Assembly (NCBI GenBank): GCA_958441075.1
Contig: CAUCBQ010000056.1
Span: 1 to 11,804, forward strand
Source: an uncultured Clostridiaceae bacterium
GTDB taxonomy: Bacteria > Bacillota > Clostridia > Lachnospirales > Lachnospiraceae
DNA length: 11,804 nt
Reading direction: 5' to 3'
The notes under the pieces are model-generated. The model was not told the origin of the DNA and ran no database searches. It saw only the letters and a list, made by a program, of their open reading frames with translations. Below, one piece after another: positions 1-6,488 of this stretch. Each line of letters begins with the position of its first letter. Within the stretch, counting starts at the first letter, position 1. The translations under genes were made by a program, and so were the position numbers.

Positions 1-150
1 TGCAAAACCAATTCCGATTGTCAGACCGGAACGGAACGCTTTTGATAATTTTACCTGAAAAATCAGTCCTACGATTGTGATGATAATCGGCAGCATTACA
101 ACCGCCCCTGCATCCAGAATCACATTAAATATATTGTAAATAATCTGCAT
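1..150 (-). CDS. PTS galactitol-type transporter subunit IIC, N-terminal fragment
   Basis: Only the first 50 codons are in the window; the gene continues past the left edge. The start begins MQIIYNIFNVILDAGAVVML and continues with PIIITIVGLIFQVK and a GLTIGIGFA segment. This matches the usual opening of galactitol/ribitol-type (EIIC-Gat) permeases: a short amphipathic lead, a first membrane helix at about residues 14-33 containing a conserved MLP, then a KAFRSGLTIGIGF segment. IIC is the membrane channel that takes up the sugar while the partner IIB phosphorylates it. A ribosome binding site (AAGGGGA) lies about 8 bases before the ATG. It follows the IIB gene by 46 bases in the same direction and completes a IIA-IIB-IIC set. 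The family call is firm for a short fragment, but the substrate is not determined. Confidence 0.82.
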   Translation of the reverse strand, partial: MQIIYNIFNVILDAGAVVMLPIIITIVGLIFQVKLSKAFRSGLTIGIGFA

Positions 151-196
151 AACTGCATTCCCCTTTTTCTATCTGTAATACTCCCCAGTATGTTTT

Positions 197-475
197 TTAT
201 CGAACATAGTCAAGAATTTGATCCAGAGTTTCCTCTTCTCCGATTCCCGTTAATAAAGAAATAGCGCCTACAACGGGAATATTTACATTTCCTCCTGTGA
301 ACTTTCCTGTTGTTACTAAAAGGTCAAAATTATCTGCCTTGGCATTTACCTCTAAAAGCTTACACTGTGTGACTGTAACAGCAATGCCGTTTTCCTCACA
401 TTTCTCACGGATCTTTGTTGCTACTACGGTTGATGTTGCGATCCCATTTCCACATGCCACTAATATTCTCTTCAT
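197..475 (-). CDS. PTS galactitol-type transporter subunit IIB
   Basis: A complete 92-residue cytoplasmic EIIB of the galactitol class. It accepts phosphate from IIA on a cysteine and passes it to the sugar bound by IIC. The phosphorylation loop is at the N-terminus: MKRILVACGNGIATST, with Cys8 as the expected phosphocysteine followed by the GNGIATS phosphate-binding loop. The rest has the alternating beta/alpha pattern of this small fold (LLVTTGK and VNIPVVGAISLLTGIG), and the length is normal for a free-standing IIB. The ribosome binding site AAGGAG sits 9 bases before the ATG and overlaps the end of the IIA gene, whose stop is 3 bases upstream of this start, so the two are probably translationally coupled. 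Gat-type IIB proteins serve galactitol, other polyols and several less-studied sugars, so substrate is left open. Confidence 0.93.
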   Translation of the reverse strand: MKRILVACGNGIATSTVVATKIREKCEENGIAVTVTQCKLLEVNAKADNFDLLVTTGKFTGGNVNIPVVGAISLLTGIGEEETLDQILDYVR

Positions 476-478
476 CTC

Positions 479-955
479 TTAATTCTCCTTTTCCTCTAAT
501 AAAAATCTGCTGATCAACTCTCCTGCTTTTTCTGAATCATCTGTTTCTGTAATCTCTTTTACTGCTGCCTGATCCTGAATCAGGCCAACGATCTTCTGAA
601 GCATTTCAATATGTCCGTGAGCTTCTGTAAGAGCCAGCATAATAACCAGCTTTACCGGAACATCATAATCCGGCTCATCCATTGCATGAAAGGCTGCGGG
701 CTCCTTTAAAATACCGACGCAGATTGCCGCTTTATTTACATGGCTGATATCTGCATGAGGAATTGCCACGTTAATTCCCCCTGTATTAAGCCCTGTTGGA
801 AACTCCTGTTCCCGGTCTAAAATTGCCTTTTTATATGTTTCTTTTACAATTCCCCTTTTGCAGAGATTATCGGCCATAGCCGATAATACCTCTGTATTCG
901 TTAAATGGGTGTCGAATCTTAAAATAAACGATTCATCAAATATAATTGCACTCAT
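479..955 (-). CDS. PTS fructose/galactitol-type subunit IIA
   Basis: A complete 158-residue EIIA of the fructose-mannitol/galactitol fold. It takes phosphate from HPr and hands it to Cys8 of the neighbouring IIB. The active-site block is GGINVAIPHADISHV, with His67 as the phosphorylated residue. A preceding REQEFPTGLNTG segment (around residues 48-59) is typical of this EIIA superfamily, and C-terminal helices contain HIEMLQKIVGLI, also characteristic. The start is well supported by AGGAGG 6 bases before the ATG. That ribosome binding site lies inside the last codons of the aldolase gene, which ends one base before this one starts, so tight co-expression is expected. Length and motif order are normal, with no sign of truncation. 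Confidence 0.93.
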   Translation of the reverse strand: MSAIIFDESFILRFDTHLTNTEVLSAMADNLCKRGIVKETYKKAILDREQEFPTGLNTGGINVAIPHADISHVNKAAICVGILKEPAAFHAMDEPDYDVPVKLVIMLALTEAHGHIEMLQKIVGLIQDQAAVKEITETDDSEKAGELISRFLLEEKEN

Positions 956-956
956 T

Positions 957-1598
957 TCATTCCTCCTGTGCTTCCCTTAACTGCCTGATTTTCTTTTCTG
1001 CTTCCCTGATTGATGTTCTTAAGTGTTCTTCTCTCTGCTCAATGATATCCTGACGGTTAAAAATACCGGAAGCGATTCCCGCAAATGATGCTCCTGCATT
1101 AAAAAATTCTTCCAGATTTTCCACATTTACTCCTCCTACTGCCATCAGAGGCAGTCTGCCAAGAGGCGCCTGGATATCTGAAAAGAACCTGCTTCCCAGT
1201 CGTCCTGCCGGGAATACCTTTACGATATCTGCTCCATCCTGAATGCTTTTCCATATTTCCGATGGTGAGAATGCTCCCGGAACTGATATAACACCTCTTT
1301 CTCTGCACAAATCCAGTATTTCCTTATCAAATACAGTTGGAGAAAGTAAAAAGGCTGCACCTGCATCAATTGCCTGCTGCGCTTCCGTGTATGTAAGAAC
1401 CGTTCCAGCTCCTGCCAGAATGGAATCTCCAAATTCCTCACGGATTTTCCGAATCGTTTCCAAAGCTCCAGGCGTGTTCATGGTAATTTCAACCGCCTTA
1501 AGCTCTGTCCCTATCAGATTTTTTACAACAGTATGTATTTGATCGTAGGTATAGCCTCTTAAGATAACAGTTACTTTGGGAAAATCATTTACTTTCAT
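957..1598 (-). CDS. eda: KDPG/KHG aldolase family (2-dehydro-3-deoxy-phosphogluconate aldolase)
   Basis: A 213-residue class I (Schiff-base) aldolase of the Eda family. Members cleave 2-keto-3-deoxy-6-phosphogluconate (or the galactonate epimer, or 4-hydroxy-2-oxoglutarate) to pyruvate plus an aldehyde. Visible landmarks in order: ILRG (Arg14), VEITMNTP (Glu37, the usual general acid/base), GAGTVLT (63-69), a LLSP block, VPGAFSPSE (106-114), VKVFPAG with Lys127 as the expected Schiff-base lysine, and AVGGVN (153-158). The tail after residue 185 is rich in charged residues and probably helical. AAAGGAG lies about 8 bases before the ATG. It is the first gene after a sigma-54 promoter and is packed directly against PTS IIA, so it presumably handles the product of the sugar imported by that PTS. 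Exact substrate and stereochemistry are not readable from sequence. Confidence 0.88.
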   Translation of the reverse strand: MKVNDFPKVTVILRGYTYDQIHTVVKNLIGTELKAVEITMNTPGALETIRKIREEFGDSILAGAGTVLTYTEAQQAIDAGAAFLLSPTVFDKEILDLCRERGVISVPGAFSPSEIWKSIQDGADIVKVFPAGRLGSRFFSDIQAPLGRLPLMAVGGVNVENLEEFFNAGASFAGIASGIFNRQDIIEQREEHLRTSIREAEKKIRQLREAQEE

Positions 1599-1637
1599 TT
1601 AATCAGCTCCTTTCCTGCTCGTTATACCTTATATATG

Positions 1638-1654
1638 AGCAAGAATGATGCCAA
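1638..1654 (-). promoter_or_regulatory. sigma-54 (-24/-12) promoter of the aldolase-PTS operon
   Basis: On the minus strand the sequence TTGGCATCATTCTTGCT reproduces the sigma-54 consensus TTGGCACN5TTGCW with one clear deviation (T for C after TTGGCA). The -24 GG is at 1652-1651 and the -12 GC at 1640-1639, giving the exact 12-base offset the family requires. It begins 2 bases after the TAA of the sigma-54-activator gene. A start site near 1627 would leave a leader of about 28 bases carrying the aldolase ribosome binding site. The adjacent activator of the matching class strongly supports the call. Confidence 0.88.
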
Positions 1655-1655
1655 C

Positions 1656-4538
1656 TTATTTGACTGTTTCTGTATAATTACACAAAATTCCATATATCTC
1701 ATCTGGGGTATGGCATGAGCGTATTCTGGAAACCATGATTTCATCAGAAATAACCTGATAAAATTGCTCAAAATATTTTGTCGATTTTTCATTTAAAGCC
1801 AGAACACATACAAGATCTACCGTATTAAATCCATCCCAGACAATGGGTTTGTCCAATTTCGTAATGCATATGACTGGTTTTGTAACCAGATTTCCCGCAC
1901 CGTGGGGAATTGCGATCCCTCCCTTCAAAAATGTAGGCATCATGCCCTCTCTTTTATAAACGCTTAAAAGAAACTCCGACTGAACCAATCCCTTTTCAGC
2001 CATTGCTTCCACACACTGATCTAAAATCTGCTCCTTGTAAGCAAAATCTTCCTGTATAAAAATGAGATCTCTAAAAATCACATCCTGAAGGCAATTCTGC
2101 TCTTTGAAGAAATGGCGTTTCAAAATCTGACGCAGTGTCCTGATTCCCTCTTTTGCATACATTTCTGAAACCGATAAAAACGGGTACTGCGTCTGCTTTG
2201 GGTCAATGGTTCCCGCAATGGCTAAAATTTCATATTCTTCTTCGGATGCGCGGATCAGCTCTGTAATATCCGTATTTTCAATATATCCTTTTGTAATGAT
2301 CCTCACGTTCCCCAGAGTGCTTTTTAAACGCTCTTCCAGATAGCTCTTTAACATTCTGGCAGCTCCCTCGCCCGTAATACACAAACAGAGGACTGCTTTT
2401 TCTCTGGGTTTACGCGTCTGACGCTTTGCAGGTGAGAGCTGCTTCCAGTCAAGTACCTTTGCAATTGTTTCCAGGCTTTCATCTGTCCAGTAGGTTCTTC
2501 GGATTGCTTCAATAACCATCATTGTATCCGTTCTTCCTACAATTTTTACAGTAATTCCTGTTTCCTTTTTCACCTTTTCTTCCATATCTAAAAGGGAACC
2601 CATATCCGCCAGAATCAAAACGCCTTTTCCCTGGTCGATCCGGCGCACGGCTTCCATTGTTCGTTCCGCCATCTGAACCGGCGTATCTTTGATCCCCATA
2701 TCCACTCCTACCGCATGACTGACTCCCATAATAGAGTTGGCTACCTCTGCCATGGCGCTGGCTACAGGCCCATGGGAAACTACCGCAACACCCACACAGC
2801 CTTCCTTCCTGTGCTTTTCCTGAAAGCGGTGAAAATACATTGCTAAAAATCCGGCTTCTTCTTTGTAAAAACAAACATAGTATTTTTTGCAGATATAATT
2901 CAGGATTTCTTTTGCAGCCTCATATTCATCCCTGTAAAGTTCTCCCAGATTCTTAATTCCCTTCTCTACGATCCGCTCCTGCTGTTTTAACCGTTCACAG
3001 GCCATTTTCAGATGGATTGCCAGCGGAATAATCATCTCCCGCTTCAGATACGGAAGCCTTTGACTGGCCAGTTCATACACTTCTTTTGCCATCTCCATTA
3101 CGTCGCTTCCTGTAATGTGAGAAAGTTCTTCCAGGCTTAAGCTCGCTTCCTCCACCTGGCGGATATGGAGCTGAAAACTGCTCTCAATTTCTCTCAAAAG
3201 CTTTTCTTCAATTTCATTTTCTTTTAATCCCTCTTTTGTCAAAGCACTGTAGCGTTCCTCCAGATCACGGTAAATATCCCAGCCATTATCCGTTTCAGCT
3301 GTCGTAACTGCCGGCATATCCGGTGTAAATATCTCATCTTCCGGTACCAGCTCCGCCAGACGGGAATGTTCTCCAGAAGATATAGGCTCCGTTTTGTTTC
3401 CAGAAAGAGCCTCCATTCCCACAATCATCTTTGATCTTCTTTTTGTTCTGCCATCCAGAAAGGCTCTTGCACAGCAGACTTGTATATCTGCCTTTAACTG
3501 CCCCACATTTCCCTGGTATTCCTCATCTGCCATATAGCGGATCACTTCTGCCCGAACCAGCACAGGCGCATTCAAACGTCTCGATTCCATCCAGAAAAAC
3601 AGACGGATAAACTGCAGCTTTTCCTTTAATGGCCGTTCTTTCAGGGATGGAATTTCAATCATCATGGGAATACGTCTCCTGAATGTAAGAAGCAGGGAGC
3701 TTCTTGGATCTTCCGTTGTTGCTGCAATAATCATCAGATGACTTTCCCGCTGTGCCTCTGTCTCTCCCAGGCGGCGGAATTTCCCCTTATCCATCAAATA
3801 AAACAAAATTTCCTGTCCTTCTGGGGGAAGCCGGTGAACCTCATCCAAAAAGAGGATTCCCCCGTCACACTGTTCCACGATTCCTTTTTTATTCTCAGAT
3901 GCACCTGTAAAGGCACCTTTGGAATAACCGAACAGCTGTGACAAAAGAAGCTGGGGATTGTCTGCATAATCTGCACAGTTAAATGCAAAATATGGGGCAT
4001 CCGAAGCAAAATTGTCCGTTGTCACTGCATATTCATGCATGATTTCTGCCAGATAGCTCTTTCCTACGCCGGAAGGACCGTAAAGAAGACAATGAAGACC
4101 TTTAGGCGGATACAAGATTGCTGCCTGTACCTGCTTGATCTGGCTTTTCATACTTCCCGCATAACCGATCACCTTTGAAAAAAAGCGGCTCCCATCCTGA
4201 ATTTCTTCTCCTGTTTTCCCATATTCCGGTTCAGGCTGCCACTCCTTTAAAAGCTCTTCCTTTAATTTTCCCACTGCGTATTTTCCAATTACATACCCCC
4301 GTTCAGCCAAACATCGTGTTAATCCCCGCTCTGTAAGATCCGGATCCATATTGAGAAGCTCCTTCATATCCTGAAACACTGCCGCTTTTCTTCGTTCCCT
4401 TGAATCTCCCAGTCCTGCTTCTTTTCTTATATTTGTAACTGTTTCTCTAAAAATTCCCAAAGTCTCCGCTATTTCCTCATCTGTCATGGGATTTCTGCTG
4501 TCTTCTGATGCAATCAGATGAATGATCTTGTCTTTCAT
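1656..4538 (-). CDS. LevR-type sigma-54-dependent PTS regulator (AAA+, PRD, EIIA-Man, EIIB-Gat and EIIA domains)
   Basis: A 960-residue transcriptional activator. Domains in order: an N-terminal helix-turn-helix (about 15-50) with RETVTNIRKE reminiscent of the RpoN box; a sigma-54-interacting AAA+ ATPase with Walker A GPSGVGKS (154-161), the GAFTGA sigma-54 contact loop (208-213), Walker B ILFLDE (Asp232, Glu233) and an RRR cluster near 287; a PRD domain with candidate phospho-histidines 509 (AIHLKM) and 570 (YFHRF); an EIIA-Man-like domain (VVSHG, His589); an EIIB-Gat-like domain (CLCITGEG, Cys720); and a C-terminal EIIA-Fru/Gat-like domain (IAIPHG, His879). Classical LevR ends in a second PRD, whereas here an EIIA occupies that place. 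The ATG at 4538 is chosen because GGAG lies 9 bases upstream; a GTG at 4553 has no ribosome binding site. It very probably activates the sigma-54 promoter just past its own stop, with phosphorylation state reporting sugar supply. Confidence 0.92.
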   Translation of the reverse strand: MKDKIIHLIASEDSRNPMTDEEIAETLGIFRETVTNIRKEAGLGDSRERRKAAVFQDMKELLNMDPDLTERGLTRCLAERGYVIGKYAVGKLKEELLKEWQPEPEYGKTGEEIQDGSRFFSKVIGYAGSMKSQIKQVQAAILYPPKGLHCLLYGPSGVGKSYLAEIMHEYAVTTDNFASDAPYFAFNCADYADNPQLLLSQLFGYSKGAFTGASENKKGIVEQCDGGILFLDEVHRLPPEGQEILFYLMDKGKFRRLGETEAQRESHLMIIAATTEDPRSSLLLTFRRRIPMMIEIPSLKERPLKEKLQFIRLFFWMESRRLNAPVLVRAEVIRYMADEEYQGNVGQLKADIQVCCARAFLDGRTKRRSKMIVGMEALSGNKTEPISSGEHSRLAELVPEDEIFTPDMPAVTTAETDNGWDIYRDLEERYSALTKEGLKENEIEEKLLREIESSFQLHIRQVEEASLSLEELSHITGSDVMEMAKEVYELASQRLPYLKREMIIPLAIHLKMACERLKQQERIVEKGIKNLGELYRDEYEAAKEILNYICKKYYVCFYKEEAGFLAMYFHRFQEKHRKEGCVGVAVVSHGPVASAMAEVANSIMGVSHAVGVDMGIKDTPVQMAERTMEAVRRIDQGKGVLILADMGSLLDMEEKVKKETGITVKIVGRTDTMMVIEAIRRTYWTDESLETIAKVLDWKQLSPAKRQTRKPREKAVLCLCITGEGAARMLKSYLEERLKSTLGNVRIITKGYIENTDITELIRASEEEYEILAIAGTIDPKQTQYPFLSVSEMYAKEGIRTLRQILKRHFFKEQNCLQDVIFRDLIFIQEDFAYKEQILDQCVEAMAEKGLVQSEFLLSVYKREGMMPTFLKGGIAIPHGAGNLVTKPVICITKLDKPIVWDGFNTVDLVCVLALNEKSTKYFEQFYQVISDEIMVSRIRSCHTPDEIYGILCNYTETVK

Positions 4539-4605
4539 ATTGGAACTCTCCACTTCTGTAATTTATGCTGTCACTATCGCCCTTTGTACACCTGTCTTTT
4601 ATAAA

Positions 4606-4614
4606 AGTATACCA
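4606..4614 (-). promoter_or_regulatory. candidate extended -10 promoter of the PTS regulator gene
   Basis: On the minus strand TGGTATACT forms an extended -10 (TGn followed by TATACT, the latter at 4611-4606), about 70 bases before the regulator start codon. No good -35 is present at the right distance (TGTGAA at 17 bases is poor), so the call rests on the TGn extension. It would make the regulator gene sigma-A dependent, as expected for an activator of a sigma-54 promoter. Confidence 0.4.
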
Positions 4615-4683
4615 TATCCCCTGTCTTTTTCACATTAGATTTCATTTATGCTTTCATATATTTCCTTACTTTCCCAAATAATC

Positions 4684-4712
4684 TTGACCTTTCCCATCCT
4701 CAGCCTTACAAT
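4684..4712 (+). promoter_or_regulatory. sigma-A promoter of the ABC exporter-marR operon
   Basis: TTGACC (4684-4689) and TACAAT (4707-4712) are separated by exactly 17 bases, each one mismatch from consensus. Transcription should start near 4718-4720, inside the palindrome at 4711-4730. The exporter start codon is about 45 bases downstream with AGGAGG at 4748-4753. No other promoter as good is seen in this intergenic stretch. Confidence 0.8.
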
Positions 4713-4730
4713 AGTTGTATATGCAACTAT
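4711..4730. promoter_or_regulatory. palindromic operator, probably for the MarR-family regulator
   Basis: ATAGTTGTATATGCAACTAT is a 20-bp inverted repeat: arms ATAGTTG and CAACTAT are perfect complements, and only one symmetrical pair in the centre breaks the match. It overlaps the last bases of the -10 element and the expected start site, an ideal position for repression. Length and two-fold symmetry fit a MarR dimer, and a marR gene is the last gene of the operon this site controls. That this protein binds it is inference. Confidence 0.75.
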
Positions 4731-4763
4731 TGCTATTACCCATAATCAGGAGGCTTACGATTT

Positions 4764-6488
4764 ATGAAAGAATTTATGTCTTATCTGCGCCCTTACCGCC
4801 GGGATGGGATTCTGGCTGCGTTCTGCATTGTCACAGAAACCATTTTTGAGCTGGTGATCCCTCTTGTAATGGCTTCGATCGTGGATGTAGGCGTGGTGAA
4901 CGGAGACCGGCGTTATATTCTGGCAAAAGGCGCACAGATGATCCTTTTTGCTCTGATCGCCCTGATCCTGGGCCAGGGTTCTGCCATTTTTTCCGCCCGG
5001 TTCGGCCATGGGCTAGGAGCAGAACTGCGCCGGGCGGAGTTTGCCCGTCTGCAGGAATTTTCCTTTGCAAACACCGACCATTTTACCACCTCTTCTCTGG
5101 TGACCCGCCTTACGGGCGATGTGACTGCCATCCAGAACTCGGTCGCTACAGGACTGAGGCCGGGACTGCGCTCCCCTATCATGATGCTCACAGCCATGAC
5201 CGCTTCCTTTCTGATCAATCCCAGGCTGGCTATGGTCTTTTTAGTGGCTGCCCCTATTTTGGGTGTTATGCTGTTTTTCATCATCAGCCATGTACGGCCG
5301 CTCTACTCCCGAATGCAGGGTGCCATGGATCAGGTCAACCGGATCATCCAGGAAAATCTGACTGCCATCCGGGTAGTAAAATCCTATGTACGCGGAGATT
5401 ACGAAACCGCCAAATTCGAGCAGGTAAACACCGAGCTCCGGACCGCCTCTGAACAGGCCTTCCGGCTGGCAGCCTTAAATATGCCTGCCATGCAGTTTGT
5501 AATGTACGGCACCATTCTTTCCATCCTGTGGTTCGGTGGAAATATCCTTACCATCGGAGGCATCGGCGTTGGCGAACTGACCGGGTTTTTAAGCTACGTG
5601 CTTCAGGTTTTAAATTCCCTGATGATGTTTTCCAATGTGTTTTTAATGATTACGAGAGCCATGGCGTCCTGGCACCGGATCATGGAAGTGATGCATGAAG
5701 ACATTGATATCAAAGAAGACCGGGCAACAGACATCCGGGTAGAACGGGGAGAAATTGAATTTAACCATGTATCATTTAAATACAATAAGGAGAGCTCTGA
5801 GGATGTGCGTTCTGACATTTCCCTGCATATTAAGGCGGGACAGACCGTAGGCATCATCGGACAGACCGGAGCTGCCAAAAGCACACTGGTACAGCTGATC
5901 CCAAGGCTTTATGAGGCTACAAAGGGAACGGTGCTGGTAGACGGCCATCCCGTATGGGAATATCCTCTCAGAGAGCTTCGTGACTCCATTGCTGTGGTGC
6001 TGCAGAAAAACACGCTTTTTTCAGGTACTGTAAAGGATAATCTGCGCTGGGGAAAGGAAACGGCCACTGATGATGAAATTGATGCGGCCTGCCGGATCGC
6101 CTGCGCGGATGAATTTATCGGACGGCTGGCAAAGGGCTACGAAACCGAGCTGGGCCAGGGCGGCGTCAATGTGTCCGGCGGACAGAAACAGCGTCTGTGC
6201 ATTGCCAGAGCTATTTTAAAAAAACCCAAGGTTCTGATCCTGGACGATTCCACCAGCGCTGTGGATACTGCCACTGAAGCAAAGATCCGGGAAGGTCTGG
6301 CAAAAAGCCTTCCTGACACCACCAAGATCATCATTGCCCAGCGCATCTCCTCGGTACTCCATGCAGACCAGATCTTTATTCTGGAGGACGGCCGTCTGGC
6401 CGGGTGCGGAACCCATGAGGAGCTTTTGGAACGCAACTCCATTTATCAGGAAATCTATTATTCACAGCAGGAAGGAGCGAATCTGTAA
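4764..6488 (+). CDS. ABC exporter half-transporter with degenerate ATP site (TM287/BmrC/LmrC-like)
   Basis: A 574-residue half-transporter: a six-helix membrane domain (first helix about 14-36, last about 275-298) followed by one nucleotide-binding domain (about 325-565). The ATP-site residues are those of the non-catalytic half of a heterodimer. Walker A is GQTGAAKS (366-373), with Ala371 where a glycine is usual. Walker B is LILDDS, with Asp495 replacing the catalytic glutamate. The H-loop histidine is Gln526 (IIAQRIS). Its signature VSGGQ (470-474) is intact and would complete the active site of the partner. The Q-loop glutamine is Gln414. AGGAGG lies 10 bases before the ATG. The stop overlaps the next start by one base (TAATG), so an equal subunit ratio is expected. 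The heterodimer probably exports drugs or lipophilic compounds; substrate unknown. Confidence 0.93.
   Translation: MKEFMSYLRPYRRDGILAAFCIVTETIFELVIPLVMASIVDVGVVNGDRRYILAKGAQMILFALIALILGQGSAIFSARFGHGLGAELRRAEFARLQEFSFANTDHFTTSSLVTRLTGDVTAIQNSVATGLRPGLRSPIMMLTAMTASFLINPRLAMVFLVAAPILGVMLFFIISHVRPLYSRMQGAMDQVNRIIQENLTAIRVVKSYVRGDYETAKFEQVNTELRTASEQAFRLAALNMPAMQFVMYGTILSILWFGGNILTIGGIGVGELTGFLSYVLQVLNSLMMFSNVFLMITRAMASWHRIMEVMHEDIDIKEDRATDIRVERGEIEFNHVSFKYNKESSEDVRSDISLHIKAGQTVGIIGQTGAAKSTLVQLIPRLYEATKGTVLVDGHPVWEYPLRELRDSIAVVLQKNTLFSGTVKDNLRWGKETATDDEIDAACRIACADEFIGRLAKGYETELGQGGVNVSGGQKQRLCIARAILKKPKVLILDDSTSAVDTATEAKIREGLAKSLPDTTKIIIAQRISSVLHADQIFILEDGRLAGCGTHEELLERNSIYQEIYYSQQEGANL

Noticed and set aside
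178..191. Short hairpin ATACT-CCCC-AGTAT between IIB and IIC genes
   Set aside because: Five base pairs with no following U-run in the direction of transcription; too weak to call a terminator or regulatory element.
4539..4553. GTG start five codons upstream for the PTS regulator
   Set aside because: No ribosome binding site precedes the GTG, while the ATG at 4538 has GGAG nine bases upstream, inside the would-be extra codons.
4539..4763. Possible riboswitch or small RNA in the divergent intergenic region
   Set aside because: Apart from the two promoters, the operator palindrome and the ribosome binding site, no stable paired structure or recognisable aptamer was seen.
5871..5879. Walker A GAAK in the first exporter gene considered as pseudogene or sequencing error
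   Set aside because: The frame is intact, the other degenerate residues fall on the same ATP site, and the partner subunit has the complementary pattern, so it fits a functional asymmetric exporter.
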